Shown piece after piece: positions 1 to 11,336 of a stretch of 64,000 nt of DNA. Each line of letters opens with the position of its first letter. The stretch's first letter is position 1. The DNA is from Guyanagaster necrorhizus. Taxonomy: Eukaryota; Basidiomycota; Agaricomycetes; Agaricales; Physalacriaceae. The position numbers were made by a program, and so were the translations under genes. The notes below the pieces were generated by a model. That model was not told where the DNA came from, did not search any database, and saw only the letters and a program-made list of their open reading frames with translations. The stretch spans positions 145,383 through 209,382 of the forward strand of contig NW_025064888.1 in assembly GCF_019112545.1 (NCBI RefSeq), written 5' to 3'.

Positions 1-111
1 TGTCTTGATGGGAGGTTATTGTGGTGCTGACTAAGCCTCCCACGGTCTTGTGCCTTCTGACTCATCATTAAATAGGGGTAAAAGGGAAGAAAAAGGGAAT
101 AAATCGTAACA
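1..111 (-). mobile_element. Inverted LTR fragment of the same Ty3/gypsy family
   Basis: Read on the minus strand, this stretch starts with TGTTAC (plus-strand 106-111) and then tracks the first part of the forward LTR at 1492-1590. Both share a CAGAAGGCAC-like block, a GGCTTAGTCAGCAC-like block and CCCATCAAG in the same order. It is therefore the 5' end of an LTR in the opposite orientation that continues off the left edge. Forward pol sequence begins directly after it, so it looks like a nested insertion into the element at 112-1491. The left junction and target duplication are outside the window. Confidence 0.75.
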
Positions 112-1491
112 GATGGAATGATCCACTATGACAGGAGGATCTATATCCCATGAGTTCAGCACCTACGGGGAGAAATCATTGCAACCTGCCATGACCATGC
201 CATGGCAGTGCACCCCAGCATTGCTAAAACCAAAGAACTCGTCCTATGAAACTATTGGTGGCCCAAACTCGGCAATGACATAACATCATATGTCAAGGCC
301 TGCGAAACATGCCAAAGGGGGAAGGCATCGACACAACCACGGTCAGCACCTCTACATCCGAACGAAATACCATCACAGCCATGGACCCATATCTCCATAG
401 ATATGGTCACAGGGCTACTGGATTGTAATGGTTATGATGCGATCCTTGTCATTGTAGATCAGTTCTCCAAAGCAATCATCCTGGTTGTGTGTTCCATGGA
501 ACTAACCTCGGAAGGATGAGCAAAAATACTGCAAGACGAAGTATATGCCAAATATGAGATGCCACAAGTGGTCATTTCTGACCGAGAACCACAATTTGTC
601 TCAAAATTCCTTGACGATCTATACAAATTATTGCAGATAAAATGAAACGCATCGACAGCCTATCATCCACAGACCGACGGACAGACTGAACAGGCAAACC
701 AAGAAGTTGAGAAATACCTCTGTCTATTTATCAACTACCGACAGGACGATTGGGTCAAATAGCTAGCACTCGCAGCCTTTCAACACAATAACAGGGTCCA
801 TTCCGCAACAGGGTTAACACCCTTCTTCGTCAACTATGGCCGACATCCACATGTCGCACAGACCCTCTGCCACAAAACAACAACTTCTGCATCCATGTTG
901 TTCATGACAGCGATGGAGAAAATCCATGCCGAAACAAAGGCCGCACTAGAAAAGACCGCAGACACCATGAAAAAACAGTATGACAAACACTGCCGTCCAG
1001 CCCATGTATACCAGACCAACAATAAGGTCTGGCTGGATACAACCAATCTCCACCTCCCCAGACCTAAACGAAAGCTCGCTGATAAGCACACAGGCCCCTT
1101 CCCTATCATGGCAAAAATCAGTGCATCCACGTATAAACTAAAGTTGCCACCGGGATGGAAAATCCATGACGTATTCAACGAATCCCTCCTAACCCCATAC
1201 ATAGCACCAGCCTTTTCCAACCAGGAACGGCCTCCTCCATCGCCCCCCGATTTAATCAACAACGAGGAACACTATGAAATAGACCAAGTCCTAAACCACA
1301 GACTCCGGAAAGTCAGAGCCCGTGGGGGTGGCATGACCACTACGGTGGACTATCTTGTCAGTTGGAAGGGTTATGGTCCAGAATCTAACCAGTGGATTAA
1401 CGAAAAATACATGAATGCCGACGACGTTATATATGACTACGAATTATCCCTTAATTAAGCCATCGGGACGATGGTCTTAAGCGGGGGGTAA
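112..1491 (+). mobile_element. Ty3/gypsy element A, integrase-to-chromodomain remnant
   Basis: This is the 3' part of a gypsy-type pol gene. In one frame I read an H2C2 zinc-binding segment (His residues near 190-215, ending ACETCQRGK near 300-330). An integrase core with HPQTDGQTE near 667-690 follows, and then the integrase tail and chromodomain of the separate entry at 895-1458. The upstream part of pol and the 5' LTR are missing. The frame carries at least four stop codons before 895, so it cannot encode a working integrase. A purine-rich tract ending GCGGGGGGTAA (1481-1491) lies just before the 3' LTR, where a polypurine tract is expected. CpG is common here, unlike in the neighbouring element B. 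Confidence 0.9.
895..1458 (+). pseudogene. Integrase C-terminus with chromodomain (open remnant)
   Basis: An open stretch of 187 codons that continues the broken integrase frame upstream; its ATG is internal to the ancestral polyprotein and not a true start. The first part is the integrase tail (KLPPGWKIHDVFNESLLTPY resembles the usual gypsy sequence before a chromodomain). Residues of about 125-185 form a chromodomain, with YEIDQVLNHR, DYLVSWKGYG and NQWINEKYM. Chromodomains of this class steer integration toward modified chromatin. I expect no independent function, since the catalytic core upstream is interrupted. Confidence 0.85.
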
Positions 1492-1913
1492 TGTTACAAT
1501 TTTCTTCATCTTTACTTCCTTAACTACGCCCAGTCAGAAGGCACGAGACCATGGGAAGCTTAGTCAGCACAACTAACCTGCCCATCAAGTTGTTACGATT
1601 CGGCCCAACGACAACACAATCATCCTTTTATGTACAATAGCGACGCCAAAGGACAACGAGCACCATGGACACAGACATATATAATAAGCAGTAGTATAAT
1701 TAGAGACCTCTGTACAGTATTTAAGGACCGACGCTCTTGCTGGAAAACCCCAGCTTCGAGCTAAAGTTTATACACACCATTCTACCTCGAGTCAACATCT
1801 GACCTTGAGTCACAACAGACGGATATACTCTAGTGGATTCGGCTGATTCCTCGAAGTGCGAAGGAACATCCGTCTATCACGTGTATCTGTCCACATGACG
1901 CTTGGGCTTAACA
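1492..1913 (+). repeat. 3' LTR of element A
   Basis: The repeat starts TGTTAC directly after the polypurine tract and ends TTAACA, giving about 422 bp. It aligns over its length with 4119-4576; shared landmarks include AGCTTCGAGCTAAAGTTTAT at 1751-1770, which reads AGCTTCAAGCTAAAGTTTAT in the other copy. It also aligns with the inverted fragment at 1-111. It still contains CpG, and the last one in it is at 1899-1900. Confidence 0.85.
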
Positions 1914-4118
1914 AAGGGGAGCATTTGGATGGATCCAGTCAAGGTAGCCAGAGTAACAGAATGACCAGAGCTCATGAAGAAGAAAGAGTTGCAATCATTC
2001 CTGGGGTTTACCAACTTTTATCATTAGTTCATATGTGACTACAGTAAGATTATATGACCTATGACACAGCTAACTAGCAATGCTCTCTGAAATTAGGGAC
2101 TCTCTCAGCAGGTGGCATTCAATGATCTCAAACAACACCTTGCAGAAGATGTAGTCCTAGCAATCCTGACACAAGAAGAGAAATTTAGGGTTGAAGCAGA
2201 TTCAAGTGAAGAAGCAATAGATACTATACTCCCTTAAGAGCAAGATGAGAAGTGGTGATCAGTGGCCTTCCTTTCTAAGAAACTAACTATCACAGAATGC
2301 AACTATGAGATATACAACAAGAAATTGCTAGCAATCATGTTGACTCTTTCAGAATGATATCATTATCTGATTAGAGTAGTCCAGACCTTCAAGATCTAAA
2401 CTGATCATTAAAATCTCTGATATTTCTGACTTCCTCAAAAGCTTAATCAATAACAGACATGCTGGATCACAGAGCTTTCTGAATACAACTATACACTCTA
2501 TTACAAAGCTAGAGCCACAAACAAGAAGGCTAACCTCCTTAGTTGATGAGTAGACTATGACCAGAAGAGCAAAGATAATGATGAAGTGGTATTACTGAAG
2601 CCTGAGCATTTCTAGGTGAGGATCATGTCAACAGAAGAAGAGATCCATAAGTAGATCAAGAGTGTGACACAGAACACTAGTTGATGGAACCAACAAGTGG
2701 CCTCATCACTGAACTACAGGTGAGAGATAATGAAGAAAGAGAGATTAATCTGATATGACAGGTGGATCTATATTCCATAAGACCACCAGCTTCATGGTGA
2801 GCTCATCACTACCTGTCATGATCACACAATAGCTGGACATCTGGAGATTGCAAAAACTAAAGAGTTGGTTTTACATGAATACTGATGGCCAAAGATGAGA
2901 CAAAATATAGAATAGTATGTGAAGGGATATAAAACATGCCAATGAGAAAAGTCATCAACTCAACCACACATGGCCTCACTCTATCTGAATGAGATCTCAC
3001 AGGCACCTTAGACACACATCTTAGTCAATATGATCATCAGACTATCTGATTACAATAGATATAATGTAATTATCATCATTGTTGATTAGTTCTCCAAAGC
3101 CATCATCCTGATTGTATGCTTGATGGAACTATCATCTGAAGGATGGATGAAGATCTTCCATGATGAAGTTTATGCAAAGTATGGAATGCCACAGATTGTA
3201 ATCTCTCACCAAGAACTCCAATTCATATCAAAATTCCCCAACAATCTCTACCACCTGCTAAACATCTGAAGGAATGCTTCCACAGCATACCACCCTCAGA
3301 CCAATGGTCAAATGAAACACATGAATCAGGAGATAGAAAAATACCTCTGAATGTTCATCAATTATCAACAGAATGATTGGATAGAATAGCTTGTCCTAGC
3401 TATATTTCAACACAATAATCAAATCTATTTCATGATAGGAAAAACCTCATTTTTTGTTAACTATGGCCACCACCCAAATATAGCCCAAACTGAATGACTG
3501 CAAACCATCACTTCCATCTCCTCTGACTTCACCCACACCATGTCCAAAATCCACAATGAAACATGTGCTACTCTCAAAAAGACAGCAGCATCTATGAAAA
3601 AACAATATAATAAACATTACCACTCCACTCATGAATATTCTATAAACAATAAGGTTTGGCTTAACATAACCAACCTTCATCTGCCTTGCCTCAAATAAAA
3701 GCTCACCAACAAATGCACTGAATCATTTCTGATTCTTACTAAAATCAGTTTATCTGTCTATAAGCTCTATCTTTCTATTGGATGAAAGATTCATGATGTA
3801 TTCAATAAAACACTTCTCACACTATATGTTGCACCTGCATTCTCAAATCAAGAACAACCACCACCACTAGAGCCCAAACTAATTGATGATGAAGAACACT
3901 ATGAAGTTAACTAAGTTCTGAATTATCAACTTTGCAAGATCCACACTCATAGTGGTGGATCACATATGACTATTAATTCTCTGATCAGTTGGAAGAGCTA
4001 TAGTTCTAAATCTAATCAGTGGATCAATGAACAACATATGAATGCTACTGATGCTATATAAGACTATAAACTCTCCCTAAATTGATCTATTGGGATGATA
4101 GTCTTAAGGAAGAGGTAA
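1914..4118 (+). mobile_element. Ty3/gypsy element B, old reverse transcriptase-to-chromodomain remnant
   Basis: This is a second, much older copy of the same family, joined directly to the LTR of element A. Order of recognisable parts: end of the reverse transcriptase (SFLGFTNFY-like, near 1995-2020), RNase H (FLSKKLTITECNYEIYNKK near 2271-2330), H2C2 zinc segment (2750-2960), integrase core (3000-3450), and a chromodomain near 3895-4080. Alignment to element A shows mostly transition differences, and every frame is full of stops. There is no CG dinucleotide in it. It is inactive. Confidence 0.9.
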
Positions 4119-4576
4119 TATTATGATTTTTTTCTTTTTCTTTTCTGATTAACCCCTATTTATGTTTGGTTAGAGTGTCTAGGCCAGTGCTTAGAACTGT
4201 GGGACAGGCTTAGTCACTATAATAGGCTGAGTCTGCTATTGTTCTCCAACAATAATGATGCTCTTCAACAATAGACAATACTCTTTTGTAAACAGTTGTG
4301 ATGCTCAAGGACAACAAGCACCATAGCCTAGAAATACACAATTAGTAGGGATATATTTATCTTATGAACAAACAGTATATAAATAGTGTAGCCCTCACTG
4401 TATATCCTCAGCTTCAAGCTAAAGTTTATTCTTCACCACTTCATCTCAAGCTGACTGTCTTTGGCCTTAAAGTATTAGATCAACAGACACACATAGTGAA
4501 CTCTGATATGACTGTATGAACTTGATACAGTGTCAGTTTATCATGGGTTTAGATCATGTGTGACTTGAGCTTAACA
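4119..4576 (+). repeat. 3' LTR of element B
   Basis: The repeat starts TATTATG, at the same place after the purine tract where element A has TGTTACA, and ends TTAACA after CTTGAGC. It aligns along its length with 1492-1913 but has lost every CpG. It marks the 3' end of the older element. Confidence 0.8.
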
Positions 4577-5487
4577 TGAGGCATCTCTGACACAGATCTG
4601 AAGGTGAATTTTAAAAAGATCTGATGTAATCTATTTTTAGTAGTGAATAGAATAAAATAAGAATGTGTTGTTCAACATAGAATGCAAAAGACAAAAGCTG
4701 ACACCAGAGAGAAAGATAGAGAGAATATCAGAGAATATCAGGTCTGCTAAAATAACTGGATAAATAAAAAGAGGATCCTTTCTTATAGGAAAAAATACTG
4801 GCTTTGTAGAGTCTTTGTGTGTCTGATGAACTTAGAACTCAAGTCAAATACCCCAGAGGTGAGGGTTGTTGACCTATAAGCATATTGCTGACTCTTTGCC
4901 ACAAGAAGTTATCATTTGGTCTTTGATCTTAGTTTAGAGAAAACCCCAAGCCAAAGAAATCAAGAGATACTTTTTCAGATTTTGTGCATCATTATTTCTC
5001 CAAAGAACCATTACAGCACATGGGCATTCACTGATCTAAGATGCAAGAAGTTGCCTGTGCCATGAATAAAAGAAGAAGAGTTGGAAGGACAGGAGAAAGA
5101 TCCAATGCAGCTCAGACTTGTCTCATGTGAGTCTGAGAAACTCTTGGGCTGGAAGTACAAATCATTTTCAGCAGCATTTTCAGTTGATCTCACATAGAAG
5201 TGCCAAAGGATTCATCTGAAAAATTCCAAATCAACTCTTGTCCAAGTTGAAACACCTGTGGCTGTGTATTTGCCATGTGATTGGCCTGAAAGGGTTTTTA
5301 TGTCAGCCTTCGGTCTCACCGTGACCTGCATCCAAACCACCATCTCCTCGTCGTTTCTGGCACAGCGACGCAACGCCTGTGTAAGAAATATCATCTTTTC
5401 CGCTGCAGTAGATTTCTATAATCCTCCTAATGTCTTGTCTTTCACTTTCAGCTGCGTACTTGATAAACTCGCTTACTCCTGTAAAAT
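4577..5487. other. Intergenic DNA between element B and TFIIB
   Basis: No gene is recognised. Up to 5310 the sequence is AT-rich and CpG-free like the element before it; I cannot match it to the element. A 10-bp direct repeat (AGAGAATATC, twice) occurs near 4720-4740. From 5311 CpG returns abruptly, and 5311-5487 probably holds the promoter and 5' leader of the TFIIB gene. Confidence 0.6.
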
Positions 5488-6588
5488 ATGGCCTACGCCC
5501 AAGCATTTCCCCTCGCACAGTCTCAAGCAAAAGCACCACTGCCGCCAACATTCGGGCCTGACCTTGCTGTTCGCCTCATCTGTCCTGAATGCAGAGACCC
5601 CAACCCTCAGATCGCTGAAGAGTTTGGCTCCGGCGACCTCGTTTGTCGCAATTGTGGATTGGTGCTAGGCGACCGTATTGTAGATACACGGAGTGAATGG
5701 CGTGTATGTTCCGGTTTTGAGTATTTTTTCATTCTACAAATTGAAAAGTTTTGATCATAGACGTTTGCCAATGACGAAGGAGATGATCCGTCTCGTGTCG
5801 GTGCGGCTAGCGACCCGTTGATGGAGGGCATGGAACAGCTGGACACGGTGATCAGTTTCAGGGATGGTGGGAACGGACTTTCTCGAGAACTTCAGCGCGC
5901 CCAGTCCCGGGGACAAGGCTCGCGGCAAGAGCGAAATCTCATGGTGGCATTCCGCGACATCTCTAGCTGGTGTGACCAGTTCTCTCTTCCAAAAACCATA
6001 AGCGATATTGCCAAGCAACTTTTCAAGCGCGCTGAGCAAGAAAAAATTCTCCGGGGCAAACCTATGGACGCTATCATCGCAGCTTGTATCTTCATTGCCT
6101 GCAGACAGGCGCATGTGCCGAGAACGTTCCGAGAGATATGTAATCTCACGCATGTCTCGAAGAAAGTTCTTGGGCAGTGTTATAAATCTCTTGAACACGC
6201 TTTCAATCTCACACCTGGAGCCTCGGCAACTCATCCATCATTAGCACCGGCCACTGGTCCAGAGTCCCTCGTCGTGCGTTATTGCAACCACCTGGATCTT
6301 CCTCCAAATTTCCAGGCCATATGCTCCGATATTATCATTGCCGCGCGTGAGTTGGGCATTGGTGATGGAAGGAGTCCGGTTTCTATTGCAGGGGGAGCTA
6401 TATATTTCACTTGTCTTTTGCTTGGGAAGCCGAAGTCCACGAAGGACATCGGTGCCGTTGCCGGTGTTAGTGACGGGACAATTAAGCTCGTCTATCGCTT
6501 ATATCTTGTGGAGAAGGACAAACTAGTGAAGCAGAAGTGGATTGACGAAGGGAAGGCCAACCCGGACAACCTGAAAGACGCTGTATAG
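5488..6588 (+). CDS. SUA7: Transcription initiation factor TFIIB
   Basis: TFIIB bridges TBP at the promoter and RNA polymerase II and helps choose the start site. Two exons, 5488-5703 and 5761-6588, joined across a 57-nt GTATGT...CATAG intron, give 347 residues, which is normal for the family. The N-terminal zinc ribbon has Cys32, Cys35, Cys53 and Cys56 (CPEC...CRNC). Two cyclin-like repeats follow (about residues 120-215 and 225-320), with AIIAACIFIACRQ in the first and SIAGGAIYFTCLL in the second. The start is the first in-frame ATG ahead of the ribbon. The gene is convergent with RRS1, with about 175 bp between stop codons. Confidence 0.95.
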
Positions 6589-6763
6589 ACCGTTCATTTT
6601 TTCATTTCCTTCGTTTATGGATTCTCAAGTCGCTCTGCAATGTATCTACGTACTCATTTTGTATAACTCACATAAAATATTAATATTTGTCGGACATATC
6701 TCAGCGAGCCCACACGAATAAGTATTTTCAGGTAGGTGTAGACAAATATAAAAAGTCATCAGA

Positions 6764-7900
6764 TCATCTTCTTTTTGCACCCTGTTTACGCTTCGTGCTC
6801 CCGCCGGACGACTCTCTACCGAGAGCAATACCTCCTTGGCCTTTACTTGCGAATCTTACAGCCTTCCGAACATTGACGACACCGTCTCCAGATGGCGGAG
6901 CTGCTCTCGTCTTTTTGGCGTCGCTCTCCATTTTGGATAGCAGCGCCAGGGATGCGTTCTTTTCATGTTCAACAGGTTGCTCATTGGCATCGAACTAAAG
7001 CCTTTGCATCAGATAGATGGTGGCAAGCACTAAGCAATTTCTGACCTTCCGTTTCACACCACGAATTTTCTTTTCGCCCTCGAGTTTTTTATCGAAGCGA
7101 CCCATACTTGCCGTGCTTATCCGTGCTGAAGAAAGTGATTTGGTTATCTCCTTCTTCCGTTGTTCGCGAGGATTTGTGTCTGCTACTGAGGACGAAGGGC
7201 CCTGTGCACGAGCAAGGTTTCCTTGTCGCTGCTTTTCGTTTTTAGCCACTCTTGCTTTGCGCTCCTCGCGAGCTACTTTCCGAGGGTCGTAATCCACATC
7301 TGTACAAGCCTTTCAAAAGACGCTGATGAAAAGGGGAAAAACTATGCGTACCGGCATTGAGAGGCACTTCTGTAATCCATTGCTCTTCAGTCTGCTTATT
7401 CTTCCCGTCCTTTCCCCACCTGTTAACCCACTCTTGTCTTTCCTCATCCCACTCTTTCCTGTCCTTTCGCTTCTTTTGAATACCCTTCGCTGCAGCAAAT
7501 TGCTCCCATTTGGTGGGTGGTTTGGGCTTTGGCAGAGGCTTAGCACGGGGTAGCTGAATTTTTGGAGGTGGTAGCTGGGCCAAGGGACCATCGTCAGAGC
7601 TTTTGGTAGGAAGCGTGAAAAGAGACGAAAGCAGTGATTGTATGCCGTCGCGTGCTAGCGACTGCAGGTGTTCTTCAAGATTGGATCTAGGTAAATGTCA
7701 GACAGACATATGCTCAGAAGTGCAACCCGGACACACTTATAGCTGTCCTCGTCAATGGGATTCGGGTCTACTACTGTGAGGTACCCTACATCAACGTCAA
7801 GTGACGTTTCCTTTTCGACCGTTACCGACTGACTAGGATAGAATTCTAAGACCAGAATCCGCAATAATAATTCGAATTCAAGCTTACTATTTGGCGGCAT
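6764..7900 (-). CDS. RRS1: Ribosome biogenesis regulator Rrs1
   Basis: Rrs1 is a nucleolar protein that, with Rpf2, brings the 5S RNP into the pre-60S particle. Four exons are visible on the minus strand. Exon 1 encodes an acidic start (MPPNSKLEFE...). Exon 2 carries the family signature LPRAKPLPKPKPPTKWEQFA followed by AKGIQKKRKDRKEWDEERQ. Exon 3 has DYDPRKVAREERKARVAKNE, and the last exon ends in a lysine/arginine-rich tail (STKRKQGAKRR). The introns are near 7686-7737, 7295-7352 and 6995-7045, with standard borders. The highly basic tail fits a nucleolar protein. Confidence 0.93.
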
Positions 7901-10895
7901 GTGAAGCCAAAATATTCGAGACGTCCATGGTGGTTATTTAAATGAGGAAGCTGCAAAGAAGAAAATCGTTGTGTTTGTTACTCCTGATGTCACCAAACAA
8001 CCTTGATTACATTTACCATCAATCATCTAACACCCGTTGACGCTGCAGCCATTCTCGCCAAGGCATATCCTTCATGATGTTCCAAGCGTGTGCTCTGCAT
8101 CGATATCTGCATTCTCCGAAACTGGAGAACGTTTAACTACTGCCAAACGTCGTCCCTGCGAGGGGGATGACCGTCCCCCACAATTGGAGGCATCACCATT
8201 TCTGACACTGGCCTTTGCTGCAGTACTAACCTCTCTTGCTTGGTTCAACTTGGGTACTACTTCTCTGCATCTACTAAGAATTTTCTGGCTGTTGTTGCAT
8301 TACCTCGCAGTGAATTTTTCAAAAATATTAATGGCAGGCAGACTTGCCTGATGGCTTCGTGGGGCATGACCTTCCAGTTCTTGTGGGCTATGCATCGATA
8401 ACCGCTTCCATTCTGAGAGGGATGATTTGCCGTGCGACATAAATTTATTGCTGGCACTAGTTTGCGTCGCCGGCGCCGATGCTGCGCACTGGAAATACTA
8501 GCTCTCAAAGCGCCCGTGGAAGGACTGCAGATATCGGCAGCCCTTGATGCCTCTGACCGTACCTTATATTCTACCCAGAAATGTAAAGTTGACCGTGAGC
8601 TTGGCCTGTTGTCTGGTTGGAGGTATCAGTAGATAATTAGGTACACTCTTGTTATGCTAGAGTGTTAGGTGTACCAAACATGTATTATCTTTGCGCGGCG
8701 TTCCTTCGATGGACGGTGCCGTGTAATTCTACCTACTTACCTACCTATTTTCCACTGCTGATACGCGTCGCTTGAAATCCTTCTTGGTTACTTCACTGCA
8801 GAGCCTCCTCTTAGATCCCGAGGGATGTCCTCTCTGGTAGTACAAACGGTAGCGGTAATATTCTACCTCCTTGGCTGGTATACCGAATATATCATAATAT
8901 TGCCATACGAGTCAGGGCCTGACATTTCGGTCTTGTGTTCGATAGCTGGGCTGCGTGTCTATCTTTTACGATCTAATGCAGGCTGTGCCCAAATGACCAT
9001 CAGCTCTTTCCCATTGTCTTGCCCAGATCCTCTATCAAATAGCGGCCTAGGCGATAATATGGCCCATCGGAAGTTGATAGCGGGATGTCAGAACCGTCTG
9101 TTGATGCAAAATCTCCGCCCTTAGCCCTTCTTTGCTTCTTTTCTTACTGGCATCCATGAACTCTGGGTCTCCATGCTGAGAGTACTATTGACACTTAAAT
9201 AGACTAGAGAATCTCGACTTCATAGAGCGCATACACGACGCCCATGGGATATAACAAGGCACGTAAGAATACATCCATCTCTATTCTCAGTATCATCTTT
9301 CAGTGTCTCTGGGGGACATCGTCCAACGCGTCAATAATCGTGGAAGACTATCTTTCAAGACCTCATAACTCCGAAAACCTCCATGCAATTCTCTGACGAG
9401 GGTCAATATTCTCAAGCACTTTGAGCCCTGTATGCAAGAGCTGTGATACTTTTCCGAAAAGCCGAGACAGCTGTTAGCACAAATCGGCTTCGCCCTTACT
9501 GGTATATTTCTTTCCGCTTTTGTTGAATAGGGTAGTTGATTTGTTTTTTCATAGAACATCCTTCAGTCTCAAGGTTAAACGACCTACAATCTACCGTGTG
9601 AGGTCCTCTCCCATGGTCTGCCGACTGTCGGATTGTCGGAGACGTGGGCAGACAAAATCTTGGTCGTGCATCCGCTCTGGCTGAATAAATCTTGAGGGAT
9701 GTTGAACAATCATAGATCGGCTCTGTTGGTCATATCGACTTCCTTTCAACACGAACCATCAAATTTCAGGCATGACAAATATTCAGAGGCGTCCATATCT
9801 CTTCCGCGCCCTTTATGGGATGCCCGAGCCGCCCGACTGTTGCCCCGTTCTCATGCCGGTACAAGCGACGAAGCGGACGCACTATATTTTCGCCAAAAAG
9901 CCCGAAGATGCCTCTCATATTAGGTTGAGGTTGCCCCTTCAAGACACCTTAAAGGTCTCAGAGCCTCCATGTCTGAGATCTGCGGTGGTGAATGTTTCCT
10001 TAAGTCCCTCGAGTTCGGCCTGGCACAAGAGAACTCTATCCATCAAGTCGTCATTGCTTATTTCCACTCACGATTTTGAAGAAACGCGGAAATGCAGCCC
10101 CGATACGAGGGCGTCGGAACTCCCAGGTTGCCCCATGTGTGAACCGGTATCTTTGGCGCCTGTCAATTTATTGCATCTGGTCATCTTGATACTTTGGTAT
10201 CATTCATCACGGAGGTAATGGGACTGCACACCACATGGACTAACTATATGGTAATGTACGCGACGTAAAATCTCATTACATATTCTTCTTAAAACCATAA
10301 CACACCTGGCAGAGTCTATCGGGGGCGGTCTAGTCGCGTTGTACTCATGTGCAAAACACGCGCGATTGACTTGCTGCTTCGGCGGACGCCTCTGCATGCC
10401 CACGTTCTGCGGAGCTGAAATAACATGATTCGTGATTTTCTTGGTTGACCCTGTTCTCGACGAACAATGTTAGTGGTTTGTGCAATGTGCATCATTAATG
10501 TTGACAAACAATCTCCTTTTGGACACAACCGACCGCCGTTTTCGCTATACTCACGGTGCCTGCGCATTGCCTTTCCCTCGGATGATCTTTATCGACCATT
10601 TCCTCCCTTTGCTGCCATTGCATCCGTTGGTTACGCACTCGTATACCCTTGCTTTCTTTCAGTTGATTCCGACCATCTGGCAAATGGAGATTCAAGTTGA
10701 CTCATGTCGGTTCTAATACTTGGCCTCTTACCCTGGTCTTGTTGCATGATCCACTAATAATAACTAGCTAGGCTTCTAACTCAGCTCCAAGTGCTCGGCA
10801 GGATATGGGATAGCTCTGTCTAGCTTCCGCCAAAGTAATTCTCCATCCGAACCGCCCGGTGGAGGGCTCATGCCGTTCTCATTCCATAAATCCCT
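7901..10895. other. Gene-poor interval
   Basis: About 3 kb in which I cannot support a gene on either strand. Open frames exist (for example 148 codons at 9772-10218 plus and 88 codons at 9293-9559 minus), but none shows a recognisable motif, plausible exon chain or family resemblance. CpG is present at normal levels, so this is not an extension of the CpG-free block. It could hold species-specific genes or very old repeat debris. Confidence 0.5.
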
Positions 10896-11336
10896 CTAAA
10901 ACGCGTTGAAATAAGCCTGGGGAAGTAGACTCGTAGCACACTTTTGTAAACTCACGTCCATTTCCGCAACCTGTATCTCCCATCTGATCCCTCGCCCTTT
11001 CGTAAATGGTTCGATGGCTTTCTCATACCGCTGCATGAAGTCTCTTTTGCGTTCACGTCTGCCATGTCTCCGTCAGTCTTTCTCCTTGTCATTTTATACA
11101 AAAAGGACTCGCGAAGGCAGATGGCGAGCGATATGATGGATGGATATCCTCACAAAGTCGGTAGAGGACTTGCCGCCGACATAGAAATTCTCCTCCGAGA
11201 CCTCTATGAAGTTAACCACGACGTAGAAGCGTGGAAGGCCGACTTTAACATAGACTTCGGTCACAGCTTCCGCGATAGACCGTTTGTCGCCGGAAGAGTA
11301 GAGCCCCTGAGGGACATAGAAACGATGGAAGGGCAT
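10896..11336 (-). CDS. Tautomerase-like protein (fungal oxalocrotonate tautomerase/MIF-type fold)
   Basis: The product resembles the small fungal tautomerase family with an N-terminal proline nucleophile. The chosen ATG gives Met-Pro (MPFHRFYVPQGLY), so removal of Met would expose Pro1. Further matches are FYVVVNFIEV, NFYVGGKS and FVRISIHHIARHLP. Exon 2 gives DFMQRYEKAIEPFTKGRGIR and WEIQVAEMD, and a last tiny exon gives AYFNAF. The frame only continues if intron 1 uses a GC donor (TC/GCGAGT, intron 11059-11112); the nearby GT donor gives an immediate stop. The second intron is about 39 nt. If the GC donor is not used, the gene is broken. The physiological substrate is unknown. Confidence 0.65.

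Larger units (their letters stand above)
1901..5310. other. CpG-free block of 3.4 kb
   Basis: Reading base by base, including block and line boundaries, I find no CG dinucleotide between the CG at 1899-1900 and the CG at 5311-5312. The block covers element B, its LTR and about 730 bp beyond. Total loss of CpG with many TpG and CpA in their place is what long-term cytosine methylation and deamination, or a RIP-like process acting at CpG, would leave. Confidence 0.95.

Noticed and set aside
5258..5668. 136-codon open frame over the TFIIB start
   Set aside because: It overlaps the certain TFIIB exon in another frame and starts in the CpG-free relic; treated as a shadow.
9772..10218. 148-codon open frame on the plus strand
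   Set aside because: No motif, no exon partners, and other frames in the same stretch are also fairly open; not supportable as a gene.
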